From the NCBI GenBank assembly GCA_024743195.1, contig JANSXE010000003.1, positions 395,890-459,889 on the forward strand: a stretch of 64,000 bases of DNA, in the 5' to 3' direction. Numbering within the stretch: position 1 is the stretch's first letter; every line of letters starts with the position of its first letter. The position numbers were made by a program, and so were the translations under genes. Shown piece after piece: positions 1 through 9,228 of the stretch. This stretch comes from Alphaproteobacteria bacterium (lineage in GTDB: Bacteria > Pseudomonadota > Alphaproteobacteria > UBA8366 > Aestuariispiraceae). The notes under the pieces are model-generated. The model saw only the letters and a program-made list of their open reading frames with translations, ran no database searches and had not been told where the DNA came from.

Positions 1-2987
1 CCCAGCAGGTTTCCGGCGCCGCGGATGTCGAGATCGTGGCTCGCGAGCGTGAAGCCGGCGCCCAGCCCGTCCAGCGTCTGCATGACGTCGAGGCGCTTGC
101 GCGCGGTCTCGCTCAACATCCGCCCAGGCGGCAGGGTCAGGTAGCAATAGGCGCGCTGCTTGCCGCGCCCGATCCGCCCGCGCAGCTGGTAGAGCTGGGC
201 GAGGCCGAACATGTCCGCGCGATGCACGATCATCGTGTTGGCGTTCGGGATGTCGAGGCCGCTCTCGACGATGTTGGTGGAGAGCAGCACGTCGTATTTG
301 CCGTCGACGAAGTCGCTCATCACCGTCTCGAGCTCGGCCGCGCCCATGCGCCCGTGCGCCATGGCGACGGACGCGTCGGGGGCCAGCTCGCGCAGCCGCT
401 CGCGGACCCGGTCCAGATCGGCGACCCGGGGGCAGACATAGAAGATCTGGCCGCCGCGGAAGCGCTCCCGCCGGATCGCCTCGCGCAGCACCATCGGGTC
501 GTAGGGCAGCACGAAGCTGCGCACCGCCAGCCGGTCCACCGGCGGGGTGGCGATGATCGACATTTCGCGCACGCCGGCCAGCGCCATCTGAAGCGTCCGC
601 GGGATCGGGGTCGCGGTCAGCGTCAGCACGTGGATGTTGGCGCGAAGTTGCTTCAGGCGCTCCTTCTGGCCGACGCCGAAATGCTGCTCCTCGTCGACGA
701 TCATCAGCCCCAGATGATCGAAGCTCACCGACTTGGCCAGCACCGCATGGGTGCCGATCACGATGTCGAGCGTCCCGTCGGCCAGCGCCGCCTTCGTCTC
801 CGCCGCCTGCTTCGGCGTCGCCAGGCGCGAAAGCTGGCCGATCTTCACCGGCAGCCCCTCGAAGCGTTGCATGAACAGCTTGTAGTGCTGGCGCGCCAAC
901 AGCGTCGTGGGCACCACGACCGCCACCTGGACGCCGTTCATCACGGCCAGATAGGCGGCGCGCAGCGCCACCTCCGTCTTGCCGAAGCCGACGTCGCCGC
1001 AGATCAGCCGGTCCATCGGCCGGCCGGACTGCAGATCCTCGGCCACATCCTCGATCGCGCGGGCCTGGTCCTCGGTCTCGGAATAGGGGAAGCGGGCGAT
1101 GAACTCCTCATAGGCGCCGTCGGTCGGGGCGAGGCGCTCGCCGTTCTTCAATTCTCGCTCGGCCGCCACCTTGAGGAGCTTGTCCGCCATCTCGCGGACC
1201 CGCTCCTTGATCTTCGCCTTGCGCGCCTGCCAGGCGACGCCGCCCAGCCGGTCGAACTGCACCTCCGACTCCTCCGAGCCGTACTTGGTCAGCACCTCCA
1301 GATTCTCGACCGGCAGATAGAGCTTGTCGCCGCCGTGATAGATCAGCCGCAGGCAGTCGTGCGGGCCGCCGTCGACGGTCAGCGTCTCCAGACCGTCATA
1401 GCGGCCGATCCCATGGTCGATATGCACCACCACGTCGCCGATCTCGATGGCCGAGAGTTCGGAGATGAACTCCTCGCCGCGCCGGCGCCGGCGGGCCGGG
1501 CGAGCCATCCGCTCGCCCAGGATGTCGCTTTCGGTCAGGACCTGCAGCGCCGCCGTCTCAAAGCCGTGGTCGAGATTGAGGGTCGCGATCGCGGCCGTCC
1601 CGGCCGCCCGCTTCACGGCCTGACCCCAACGGGCGACGCTCGGCAGGTCGGTCAGGCCCGCTTCGCCGAGCAAGAGCTTCAGGCGCTCGCGCGAACCGTC
1701 GCTCGCCGCCGCGATCAGGCTCGGCTTCGCCGTCTCGCGATGCACGCGCTCCGCCACCGCCTCATAGAGATTGACGTGCGGGTCGGTGCGCGCCGCGGCG
1801 AAATCGATCACCCGATGGCCGCCGAAATCGACGATCGGGCCCGTCTCCTCGCTGGCCGCCAGCTCCCCGTCGGCGGCGAAGGGCGTCAGGTGCAGGGCCG
1901 GCGCGGCGCTCAGCGACGCCCGCCACTCTTGATCGGTCAGGTACAGGCGGTCCGGCGGAACCGGTTTGTAAGGCGGCGGCGCGTCGGCGTCCTTGCGCCG
2001 GGCGTTGATCTCCAGATCGTCGAGGCGCGCCTGGTAGTGGTCGTGGATCAGGGCGAGGCGCTCATCCGCCGCCTCCTCCGCCTGGTGGTCCAGCAGCACG
2101 GGCGCGCCCGCGGGCAGATAGTCGAACAGGCTCTCCAGCCGCTCGTGGAACAAGGGCAGCCAATGCTCGACGCCGGGCGGGCGGCGGCCCTCGCTCACCG
2201 CCTCGAACAGCGGGTCGCCTTCGGTGGAGCCGCCGAAGAGCTGGCGATAGGCCTGGCGGAAGCGGTCGATGCTCTCGCTCTCCAGCATCACCTCGCTGAC
2301 CGGTTTGAGGTTGAGCCCCGCCGCTTCGCCCGTGGTGCGCTGGCTCATCGCGTCGAAGCGCCGCACCGTCTCCAACTCGTCGCCGAAGAAGTCGAGGCGC
2401 AGCGGCTCCTCCTCGCCCGGCGGAAAGACGTCCAGGATGCCGCCGCGCACGGCAAACTCGCCCGGTTCGCGCACCGTGTCGGCGCGCCGATAGCCGTTCT
2501 TGGCGAAGAACTGCGTCAGCCGGTCGAGCGGCGCGCTGTCGCCCGGCTTCAGCGCCAGCGCCGCGTCGGCCAACGCGGCCCGCGCCGGAACCCGCTGGGT
2601 TGCGGCGGCGACGGTGGTCAGCACCACCGTCTCAGGGCCTGGCGCATCGGCCGCGAGCCGCGTCAGCGCCTCCAGCCGGCGCGCGACCGAGGCCGCGTTC
2701 GGCGACACCCGGTCGTAAGGCAGACAGTCCCATGCGGGAAGCTGAAGGACGGCGAGCGACGGGGCGACGAAGGCGAGCCGGTCGGCCATGGCCGCCATGC
2801 GCCCCTCGTCGCGCGCGATATAGAGGCAGGGGGCGCCCGCCGCCGCCTGCGCCTCGGCGAGCGCCAGGGCGTCCGCCCCGTCCGGCGCGCCCGCGACCGT
2901 GCTGCGCCCCGGCCGCGCCAGCAGGTCGGCCAGGGTCGGCGTCGGGGACGGCGCGGTCTTGGTCTGGGCGGCCACGCGCAGGGTCAC
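1..2987 (-). CDS. mfd: Transcription-repair coupling factor Mfd (partial)
   Basis: Superfamily 2 DNA translocase that removes RNA polymerase stalled at lesions and recruits UvrA. The reverse strand reads as one open frame for 995 codons; the 3' end lies beyond the left edge, so roughly the last 150 residues are missing. The translocase part carries Walker A GDVGFGKT (975-998, residues 664-671) and the DEEQHFGV helicase box, both diagnostic of Mfd/RecG-type translocases. The UvrB-like N-terminal part begins right after the start. The chosen start is the GTG at 2985-2987, which overlaps the sdhE stop (GTGA), implying translational coupling. The sdhE-mfd order divergent from recG is common in alphaproteobacteria. 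Confidence 0.95.
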   Translation of the reverse strand, partial: MTLRVAAQTKTAPSPTPTLADLLARPGRSTVAGAPDGADALALAEAQAAAGAPCLYIARDEGRMAAMADRLAFVAPSLAVLQLPAWDCLPYDRVSPNAASVARRLEALTRLAADAPGPETVVLTTVAAATQRVPARAALADAALALKPGDSAPLDRLTQFFAKNGYRRADTVREPGEFAVRGGILDVFPPGEEEPLRLDFFGDELETVRRFDAMSQRTTGEAAGLNLKPVSEVMLESESIDRFRQAYRQLFGGSTEGDPLFEAVSEGRRPPGVEHWLPLFHERLESLFDYLPAGAPVLLDHQAEEAADERLALIHDHYQARLDDLEINARRKDADAPPPYKPVPPDRLYLTDQEWRASLSAAPALHLTPFAADGELAASEETGPIVDFGGHRVIDFAAARTDPHVNLYEAVAERVHRETAKPSLIAAASDGSRERLKLLLGEAGLTDLPSVARWGQAVKRAAGTAAIATLNLDHGFETAALQVLTESDILGERMARPARRRRRGEEFISELSAIEIGDVVVHIDHGIGRYDGLETLTVDGGPHDCLRLIYHGGDKLYLPVENLEVLTKYGSEESEVQFDRLGGVAWQARKAKIKERVREMADKLLKVAAERELKNGERLAPTDGAYEEFIARFPYSETEDQARAIEDVAEDLQSGRPMDRLICGDVGFGKTEVALRAAYLAVMNGVQVAVVVPTTLLARQHYKLFMQRFEGLPVKIGQLSRLATPKQAAETKAALADGTLDIVIGTHAVLAKSVSFDHLGLMIVDEEQHFGVGQKERLKQLRANIHVLTLTATPIPRTLQMALAGVREMSIIATPPVDRLAVRSFVLPYDPMVLREAIRRERFRGGQIFYVCPRVADLDRVRERLRELAPDASVAMAHGRMGAAELETVMSDFVDGKYDVLLSTNIVESGLDIPNANTMIVHRADMFGLAQLYQLRGRIGRGKQRAYCYLTLPPGRMLSETARKRLDVMQTLDGLGAGFTLASHDLDIRGAGNLL

Positions 2988-3274
2988 TCGAAGCGGTGCG
3001 CGGCGTAGTCCAGGAGCGCGCGCATCATTGGCCCGTCATAGGCGTCCGGGATCGGATCCGCTTTGACGAGCATGTTGTAGAAATCCTGATCCGGGATGTG
3101 CAGCAGCGCCTCGAAGGCGTCGAGCGCCGCCTCGTCCATGCCGTCGAGGCGCTCCTTGGCGAAGCCGCCGAGCAGCAGGTCCATCTCCTTCGTGCCGCGA
3201 TGCCAGGCGCGGAACAGGAGCTTGCGCTTGCGGGCGTCAATTGCGCCGGCGCTGTTGTCGTTGACGGGCTGCAT
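2984..3274 (-). CDS. sdhE: FAD assembly factor SdhE (succinate dehydrogenase assembly factor 2 family)
   Basis: Small soluble protein of 96 residues that in this family promotes covalent flavinylation of succinate dehydrogenase subunit A. The conserved RGTKEMDLLLGGF segment contains the RGxxE motif needed for flavinylation in characterised members, and the helical C-terminal part (FEALLHIPDQDFYNML) is typical. Length matches the family (about 85-100 aa). The start is the ATG at 3272-3274 (MQPVND); a longer frame runs upstream but its extra residues are Arg/Pro-rich and lie in the divergent promoter gap. The stop overlaps the mfd GTG start by 4 bases, so the two genes form an operon. Confidence 0.9.
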   Translation of the reverse strand: MQPVNDNSAGAIDARKRKLLFRAWHRGTKEMDLLLGGFAKERLDGMDEAALDAFEALLHIPDQDFYNMLVKADPIPDAYDGPMMRALLDYAAHRFE

Positions 3275-3426
3275 GGGCGGCGCCTCACGGTGAAAGAGGA
3301 TGCAAGAGGTCGGGCGAGGGGGATATAGCGTCCGGACCCGGCCGGGTAAACCGCGCCCGGCGCGTCTCTTTCGGTCCGGCCGGCGCGCCGGTAGTCTAGC
3401 AGCCACGAGGAGGAGCCCGCCCGCCG

Positions 3427-5511
3427 ATGCGTCCCGAGATCCTGTTTCCCCTGTTCGCGCCGCTGACGAGCCTGAAAGGCGTCGGCGCGCGCATCGCGGG
3501 GCTGTTGGAGAAGGCCGCGGGGCCGAAGGTGGTGGACCTGCTCTGGCTGCTGCCGCGGGAGGTGATCGACCGCAGCCGGGAGCCCGCCATCGCCGACGCC
3601 CCGCCGGACCGCATCGCCACCATCACCGGCCATGTCGACAAGCATGAGGCGCCGCCGGACAGAAAGCGGCCCTATCGCGTGCTGCTGCGCGACGAGACGG
3701 CTTTTCTGACCCTGGTCTTCTTCCACGCCGACAAACGTTACATTGCGCAGATCCTGCCCGAGGGGGCGCGGGTCACGGTCAGCGGGCGGATCGAGCTCTA
3801 TTCCGGGCGCAAGCAGATGGTCCATCCGGACCATATCGTCCCGGCCGAACGCAAGGCGGAGATTCCGGCGGTCGAGCCGGTCTATCCCCTGACCGCGGGC
3901 CTGACCGGCAAATCGGTGCAGAAGGCGGTCGCCCAGGCGCTGGAGCGCGCGCCGGACCCGCCCGATTGGCTCGACCCCGCCTACAAGGCCCGCCAGGGCT
4001 GGCCCGGCTGGCGCGAGGCGCTGCTGGCGGCGCACGCGCCGTCCGCCGAAGGCGCGCTTTCGCCGCTCGCCCCGGCGCGTCAGCGCTTGGCCTATGACGA
4101 GCTGCTGGCGAACCAGCTCGCGCTCGCCATCATGCGCCGCAAGGCGAAGCGCCAGGGCGGCCGGGCGATCGACGGCGACAAGCGGCTGCGGCGCAAGGCC
4201 CTGGCGGCGCTGCCCTTCGAGCTGACCGCCAGCCAGATCGAGGCCTTGCGCGAGATCGGCGCCGACATGGCCGCGCCGCGGCGCATGCTGCGCCTGCTGC
4301 AGGGCGACGTCGGCAGCGGCAAGACCGTGGTCGCGCTGATGGCGATGCTGAACGCCGTCGAGTGCGGCGGACAGGCCGCCCTGATGGCCCCGACGGAGAT
4401 CCTGGCCCGCCAGCATTTCGAGACCATCGCGCCGCTGGCCGAGGCGGCGGGCGTGCGCGCCGCCGTCCTGACCGGCCGCGACAAGGGAAAGGGCCGGGCG
4501 GCGATCCTGGAGGCCCTGGCCCGGGGCGAGATCGACCTGATCGTCGGCACCCATGCGCTGTTCCAGGAGGATGTGGTCTTCGCCGATCTGATGCTGGCCG
4601 TGGTCGACGAGCAGCATCGCTTCGGCGTGCACCAGCGCCTCAACCTCGCCGCCAAGGGCAAGGGGGTCGACATGCTGGTGATGACCGCGACGCCGATCCC
4701 GCGCACGCTGATGATGTCGGCTTATGGCGATCTCGACGGCTCTCGCCTGACCGACAAGCCGCCGGGCCGCAAGCCGGTGAAGACGGTGGTGATCGCCGCC
4801 CCCCGGCTGGAGGAGGTGATCGAGGGCGTCGGCCGTCAGATCGCGCAGGGCGCCAAGGTCTATTGGGTCTGCCCCCTGGTCGAGGAGTCGGAAACCAGCG
4901 ACATGGCCGCCGCCGAGGCGCGCTACGCCGAACTGCGCCGGCGTTTCGGGGAGGAGGCGACGGCCCTCGTCCACGGCCGCATGAAGGGGACGCAGAAGGA
5001 CGCCGCCATGGCGCGCTTCGCCGAGGGGCCCGCCAGCATTCTGGTCGCCACGACGGTGATCGAAGTCGGCGTCAATGTGCCCGAGGCGACGGTCATGGTG
5101 ATCGAGCATGCGGAGCGCTTCGGCCTCGCCCAGCTTCACCAACTGCGCGGGCGCATCGGACGGGGCGAGAAGCCGTCCACCTGCATCCTGCTGCGCGCCG
5201 AGCAGATGACCGAGACCGCGCGGGAGCGGCTCAAGACGCTGGTCGAAACCGAGGACGGCTTCGTCATCGCGGAGAAGGATCTGGAACTGCGCGGGGCGGG
5301 CGAGATCCTCGGCGTGCGGCAGAGCGGCCTGCCGGCCTTCCGGCTCGCCGACATCGCGCTGCATGGCGAGCTGATGAAGGCCGCGCACGACGATTCCCGC
5401 CTGATCCTGGAGCGCGATCCGGAGCTCGAGAGCGATCGCGGCGGGGCCTTGCGCACGCTGCTCTATCTCTTCGAGCGCGACGCGGCGATCGCCACGCTGC
5501 GCTCGGGGTGA
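3427..5511 (+). CDS. recG: ATP-dependent DNA helicase RecG
   Basis: Branch-migrating helicase that remodels stalled forks and recombination intermediates. At 694 residues it matches RecG. The N-terminal half has the wedge/OB region (LTSLKGVGARIAGLLEKA at the start). The motor carries Walker A GDVGSGKT, the box DEQHRFGV, motif [12 protein letters not shown], and the C-terminal TRG-type segment with QLRGRIGRG and LRGAGEILGVRQSG. An AGGAGG-type ribosome site precedes the ATG at 3427. It is transcribed divergently from sdhE-mfd with a 152-bp shared promoter gap. RecG and Mfd are related translocases. Confidence 0.97.
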   Translation: MRPEILFPLFAPLTSLKGVGARIAGLLEKAAGPKVVDLLWLLPREVIDRSREPAIADAPPDRIATITGHVDKHEAPPDRKRPYRVLLRDETAFLTLVFFHADKRYIAQILPEGARVTVSGRIELYSGRKQMVHPDHIVPAERKAEIPAVEPVYPLTAGLTGKSVQKAVAQALERAPDPPDWLDPAYKARQGWPGWREALLAAHAPSAEGALSPLAPARQRLAYDELLANQLALAIMRRKAKRQGGRAIDGDKRLRRKALAALPFELTASQIEALREIGADMAAPRRMLRLLQGDVGSGKTVVALMAMLNAVECGGQAALMAPTEILARQHFETIAPLAEAAGVRAAVLTGRDKGKGRAAILEALARGEIDLIVGTHALFQEDVVFADLMLAVVDEQHRFGVHQRLNLAAKGKGVDMLVMTATPIPRTLMMSAYGDLDGSRLTDKPPGRKPVKTVVIAAPRLEEVIEGVGRQIAQGAKVYWVCPLVEESETSDMAAAEARYAELRRRFGEEATALVHGRMKGTQKDAAMARFAEGPASILVATTVIEVGVNVPEATVMVIEHAERFGLAQLHQLRGRIGRGEKPSTCILLRAEQMTETARERLKTLVETEDGFVIAEKDLELRGAGEILGVRQSGLPAFRLADIALHGELMKAAHDDSRLILERDPELESDRGGALRTLLYLFERDAAIATLRSG

Positions 5512-5534
5512 CGCGGCGAGCGGGCCCGGCCTCC

Positions 5535-5641
5535 TCCTTCGAGACGGCCCTTCGGGCCTCCTCAGGAAGAGGCCTCAACTTTTCGATTCACGCGCACGGC
5601 CTACATCCTGAGGAGCCGCCGGCGGGCGGCGTCTCGAAGGA
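5535..5641. repeat. Intergenic inverted repeat (REP-like palindromic unit)
   Basis: Left arm 5535-5565 begins TCCTTCGAGACG and ends CTCCTCAG. Right arm 5608-5641 begins CTGAGGAG and ends CGTCTCGAAGGA, the reverse complement of the outer parts of the left arm. The inner parts differ by a few bases. The TCCTTCGAGACG ... CTCCTCAGG design resembles dispersed palindromic repeats found in many alphaproteobacterial genomes (recognition from memory, not a search). Only one copy is present in this window. Confidence 0.65.
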
Positions 5642-5675
5642 CGTGGGCGCTTTACCCACGCGCCCCCAAACAGAA

Positions 5676-5704
5676 CCCCCGCCGGCGTCGCGCGCCGGCG
5701 GGGG
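5676..5704. repeat. Perfect 12-bp GC-rich hairpin
   Basis: Arms CCCCCGCCGGCG (5676-5687) and CGCCGGCGGGGG (5693-5704) are exact reverse complements around a 5-base loop (TCGCG). It lacks a T-run on either side, so it is not a standard intrinsic terminator, although it lies between two converging genes and could slow polymerase. It could equally be part of a dispersed repeat. Confidence 0.6.
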
Positions 5705-5814
5705 AGGGGGCGGGGCTGAAACCTCCCCGCCGTTGGGCACAGGGTCAACAGGGAGCGCCAGGGATCTTGCGAGCGCAGCCGGCTTGGTCGACCCGGTAAT
5801 ACAGGCGCGCTCGG

Positions 5815-6774
5815 TTAAGCGAACGCCTCCTCCCAGCTGCCCTGGGTGGAGGCCTTGGAATACTCGGTGGCCCGGTTCTCGAAGAAATTCGTGTGCTCGA
5901 CGCCGTTCAGCATCTCGTCCATCCAGCGCAGCGGGTTCTTCTCCACGCCGTAGAGCGGATCGAGCCCCAACTGGCCGAGCCGGCGGTCCGCGATGTAGCG
6001 GATATACTGCTTCACCTCATCGCCCGAGAGGCCCCGGACGGGGCCGAGCTCGAAGGCCAGGTCGATGAAGGCGTCCTCATGCTCCACGATGGTGGCGCAG
6101 GCGTCGCGCAGCTCGGCCTGGAAGGCGTCCGACCAGACTTCCGGGTTCTCCGCGACGAAGGTCTTGAAAAGGCGGATGATGGAGCTGGTGTGCAGCGATT
6201 CGTCGCGCACCGACCAGCTCACGATCTGGCCCATCCCCTTCATCTTGTTGTTGCGCGGGAAGTTCATCAGCATGGCGAAGCTGGCGAAGAGCTGCAGCCC
6301 TTCGGTGAAGGCGCCGAATACGGCGAGCGTCTTGGCGATATCCTCCTTCGACTCCATGCCCCAGCCCTGCATGTAGTCGTATTTGTCCTTCATTTCCTTG
6401 TATTTGAGGAAGGCCTGATACTCCACCTCCGGCATCCCGATGGTGTCGAGCAGGTGGCTGTAGGCCGCGATGTGCACCGTCTCCATGTTGGAGAAGGCGG
6501 AGAGCATCATCTGCACCTCGGTCGGCTGGAAGACCTGACTGTACTTCTTCATGTAGCAGTTGTTCACCTCGACGTCCGCCTGGGTGAAGAAGCGGAAAAT
6601 CTGGGTGAGCAGGTTGCGCTCGCCTTCGCTCAGAGTGCGGTGCCAGTCCTTGACGTCGTCGGCCAGCGGCACTTCCTCCGGCAGCCAATGGATGCGCTGC
6701 TGGGTCAGCCAGGCGTCGTACGCCCAGGGATAGTTGAACGGCTTGTAGACCGGGCTGGCGTCGAGAAGGCTCAT
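5815..6774 (-). CDS. nrdB: Class Ia ribonucleotide reductase, small (radical) subunit
   Basis: Beta subunit that houses the di-iron/tyrosyl radical cofactor used by NrdA for dNTP synthesis. At 319 residues it has the ferritin-like helical pattern. Visible metal ligands include Asp67 (DVEVNN), Glu98 and His101 in METVHIAAY, with Tyr105 in the place of the radical tyrosine, and Glu/His in RDESLHTSS. It is the second gene of the nrdAB unit, 40 bp after nrdA, and should share the promoter near 9050. The ribosome site before the ATG at 6774 is weak, so coupling to nrdA is possible. Confidence 0.96.
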   Translation of the reverse strand: MSLLDASPVYKPFNYPWAYDAWLTQQRIHWLPEEVPLADDVKDWHRTLSEGERNLLTQIFRFFTQADVEVNNCYMKKYSQVFQPTEVQMMLSAFSNMETVHIAAYSHLLDTIGMPEVEYQAFLKYKEMKDKYDYMQGWGMESKEDIAKTLAVFGAFTEGLQLFASFAMLMNFPRNNKMKGMGQIVSWSVRDESLHTSSIIRLFKTFVAENPEVWSDAFQAELRDACATIVEHEDAFIDLAFELGPVRGLSGDEVKQYIRYIADRRLGQLGLDPLYGVEKNPLRWMDEMLNGVEHTNFFENRATEYSKASTQGSWEEAFA

Positions 6775-6814
6775 TGGCGCGGCGTCCCTGAAGTTCGGCG
6801 TCCCTGTCCGGGCG

Positions 6815-8857
6815 CTATTGGCAGCTCAGACACTCTTCGTAATCCGGCGGATCCTGCGGCGCCTCGCCGCCGACCTTGCCCATCAGCGGCACCGCCACCG
6901 AGCCCCCCACGCCCCCGGCCGCGGCGTCGGAGCGCGGCTTCAGGATGGAGGCGTCGGCTTCCGCCCGCTGGATCGACTTGGAGCGGCAGTAGTAGAGGCT
7001 CTTAACCCCCTTCTTCCAGGCCTGGAAGTGGAGCTGGTGCAGCTCGCGCTTGTGCACGTCGGCTGGCAGGAAGACGTTCAGCGACTGGGCCTGGCAAATA
7101 TAGGGCGCGCGGTCGGCCGCGTGCTCGATCAGCCAGCGCTGGTCGATCTCGAAGGCGGTCTTGAAGACGTCCTTCTCGTGATCCTCCAGGAAGTCGAGAT
7201 GCTGGACCGAGCCCTCGTTGATCGAGATCGAGGACCAGGTGTCGTCGTCATCCTTGCCTTTTTCCGCAAGAAGCGCCTTCAAGTGCTTGTTCCGAACCGA
7301 AAAGCTGCCGGACAGCGTCTTGTGGGTGAAGCTGTTGGCGGCGATCGGCTCGATCCCCGGCGAGGCGCCGCCGCAGATGATCGAGATCGAGGCCGTCGGC
7401 GCGATCGCCATCTTGTTGGAGAAGCGCTCCATGATCCCGAATTCCTCGGCGTCGGGGCAGGGGCCGCGCTCTTCGGCCAGCGCCTTGGAGGCCGCGTCGG
7501 CCTGGCCGCGGATGTGCTTGAACATCCGCGTGTTCCAGACCTTCGCCATGACCCCTTCCCAGGGGATCATCTGGCTCTGCAGGAAGCTGTGGAAGCCCAT
7601 CACGCCGAGGCCGACCGAGCGCTCGCGCATGGCGGAGTACTTGGCCCGGCGGAAATCGTCCGGCGCATTGTCGATGAAGTCCTGCAGCACGTTGTCGAGG
7701 AAGCGCATCACGTCCGCGATGAAGCGCGGGTCGCCCTCCCACTCCAGATACTTTTCGAGATTGAGCGAGGAGAGGCAGCAGACCGCCGTGCGCTCCTGGC
7801 CCCAGATATCCTCGCCCGTCGGCAGGGTGATCTCGGAGCACAGGTTGGAGGTCTTCACCTCCAGCCCGGCGAGCTTCTGGTGCTCGGGCCGGGAATTGTT
7901 CACATGATCGATGTAGATGATATAGGGCTCGCCGGTCTCGATCCGGGCGGTCAGCAGACGGATCCAGAGGTCGCGGGCGCGCACCTTGCGGATCGTGCTG
8001 CGGTCCTTCGGGCTCTGCAGCTTCCAGTCCAGATCCTCTTCGACCGCGCGCATGAAGTCGTCGGTCAGCAGCACGCCGTGATGCAGGTTGAGCGCCTTGC
8101 GGTTGGGGTCGCCGCCGGTCGGCCGGCGGATTTCCAGGAATTCCTCGATCTCCGGATGCCAGATCGGCAGATAGACCGCCGCCGAGCCGCGGCGCAGCGA
8201 GCCCTGGCTGATCGCGAGCGTCAGCGAATCCATCACCCGGATGAAGGGGACGACGCCCGAGGTCTTGCCGTTCTGACCGACCGATTCCCCGATCGAGCGC
8301 AGATTGCCCCAATAGCTGCCGATGCCGCCGCCGCGCGCCGCGAGCCAGACATTCTCGTTCCACAGGCCGACGATGCCTTCCAGGCTGTCATTGGCCTCGT
8401 TCAGGAAGCAGGAGATCGGCAGGCCGCGCTTGGCGCCGCCGTTGGACAGAACCGGCGTCGCGGGCATGAACCAGAGCTTCGAGATGTAGTCGTAGAGGCG
8501 CTGGGCGTGGGCGCTGTCGTCCGCGAAATGCATCGCGACGCGCGCGAACATGTCCTGCGGGCCCTCGTCGGGCAGCAGGTAGCGGTCCTCGACCGTGGCG
8601 AGCCCGAAGGACGTCATGTTCGAATCGCGGCTGCGATCGACCAGGACGCTGATCCCGCGGTCGTTCTGCTTGTGGTCGCGCACGTCGATGTCGAGGTCGC
8701 CCCCAAGATCGCCGCCAAGGTCGAGCAGGCCGCCTTCGGCTTCGACCCGGTTGCGCAGACGCTCGAGCGCCGCGTCGACGTCTTGCTTGGCGGCGGTCCG
8801 GCTGTCTTCACTGGCTTTGTAGGACCCGTCCGGCACGTCTCTAATCCCCCAGTCCAT
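6815..8857 (-). CDS. nrdA: Class Ia ribonucleotide reductase, catalytic subunit
   Basis: Alpha subunit reducing ribonucleoside diphosphates. The NLCSEI segment carries the catalytic Asn/Cys/Glu triad, GLPISCFLNE and AVCCLSSLNL hold the redox-pair cysteines, SLYYCRS has the Tyr-Tyr radical-transfer pair, and the C-terminus ends in CLSCQ, the swinging dithiol that takes electrons from thioredoxin/glutaredoxin. The first about 70 residues are acidic and variable, and I see no ATP-cone domain (no VxKRDG-type segment), so the overall activity site may be missing, as in other short alphaproteobacterial NrdA proteins. The start at 8857 lacks a good ribosome site and is the least certain part. Confidence 0.95.
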   Translation of the reverse strand: MDWGIRDVPDGSYKASEDSRTAAKQDVDAALERLRNRVEAEGGLLDLGGDLGGDLDIDVRDHKQNDRGISVLVDRSRDSNMTSFGLATVEDRYLLPDEGPQDMFARVAMHFADDSAHAQRLYDYISKLWFMPATPVLSNGGAKRGLPISCFLNEANDSLEGIVGLWNENVWLAARGGGIGSYWGNLRSIGESVGQNGKTSGVVPFIRVMDSLTLAISQGSLRRGSAAVYLPIWHPEIEEFLEIRRPTGGDPNRKALNLHHGVLLTDDFMRAVEEDLDWKLQSPKDRSTIRKVRARDLWIRLLTARIETGEPYIIYIDHVNNSRPEHQKLAGLEVKTSNLCSEITLPTGEDIWGQERTAVCCLSSLNLEKYLEWEGDPRFIADVMRFLDNVLQDFIDNAPDDFRRAKYSAMRERSVGLGVMGFHSFLQSQMIPWEGVMAKVWNTRMFKHIRGQADAASKALAEERGPCPDAEEFGIMERFSNKMAIAPTASISIICGGASPGIEPIAANSFTHKTLSGSFSVRNKHLKALLAEKGKDDDDTWSSISINEGSVQHLDFLEDHEKDVFKTAFEIDQRWLIEHAADRAPYICQAQSLNVFLPADVHKRELHQLHFQAWKKGVKSLYYCRSKSIQRAEADASILKPRSDAAAGGVGGSVAVPLMGKVGGEAPQDPPDYEECLSCQ

Positions 8858-9228
8858 TGCGCCGCGCAGGTGGGGCGACGCCCGCTCCCTCGCGATCCCG
8901 TTGTTCCGCGCCGGTTATCCGACGCCTTGTCCACAGGTGCTCCGCGCCGACGCAGCCGGCGGGCCCCGGATTTCCGGGCGTTGGCCGCGCGACCGCCGTT
9001 CGGTCCCCGCTTTTCACAGAGCGGTGTTTTCGAAACACGAGGATAAAAACACCATATATCGTGCCTCACCCCGAACGGTCGACAAGATATAGCGGAGCGC
9101 TTTTCGCTGTCAAAGGAAACTGTCGCGGGATCGTCATCTTCCGCGCGGGCGGTGTGGATATCGCAGGGCCCGGCCGATCGCCCGCGGACGCGACGCGGCT
9201 CCATCGCGCCCGCGGCCGCGCGGGTCAA
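8858..9228. other. 371-bp nrdAB promoter/leader region
   Basis: Gene-free. It contains the NrdR boxes at 9049-9097, a 15-bp inverted repeat GTGTTT-TCG-AAACAC at 9024-9038, and a DnaA-box-like nonamer TTGTCCACA at 8927-8935. The last is one base from TTATCCACA and is weak evidence alone. The region separates the PAS-protein stop (9229) from nrdA on the same strand. Confidence 0.7.
9049..9097. promoter_or_regulatory. NrdR box pair upstream of nrdAB
   Basis: ACACCATATATCGTGC (9049-9064) is a near-perfect match to the palindromic NrdR consensus (ACACwATATATwGTGT). A second, degenerate site ACAAGATATAGCGGAG (9082-9097) starts 33 bp away, about three helical turns, the usual spacing for paired NrdR boxes. 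NrdR is the ATP/dATP-sensing repressor of ribonucleotide reductase genes. The strong site lies about 190 bp upstream of the nrdA start. Confidence 0.8.

Larger units (their letters stand above)
5512..5814. other. 303-bp gene-free gap between recG and nrdB
   Basis: No plausible gene on either strand. It holds a long imperfect inverted repeat (5535-5641) and a perfect 12-bp hairpin (5676-5704), described separately. recG and nrdB converge on this gap, so it would have to contain the ends of both transcripts; neither hairpin has a clear T-run. Confidence 0.8.

Noticed and set aside
36..3008. 990-codon open frame on the plus strand
   Set aside because: It is antisense to mfd, whose motifs are clear on the minus strand; the plus-strand translation is His/Arg/Gln-rich without any domain, as expected of a GC-rich shadow frame.
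3025..5388. 787-codon open frame on the minus strand
   Set aside because: Antisense shadow of recG; low-complexity Arg/Gly/His composition and no motifs.
5676..5704. Intrinsic terminator for recG or nrdB
   Set aside because: A perfect stem is present but no T-run on either strand, so it is listed as a hairpin/repeat only.
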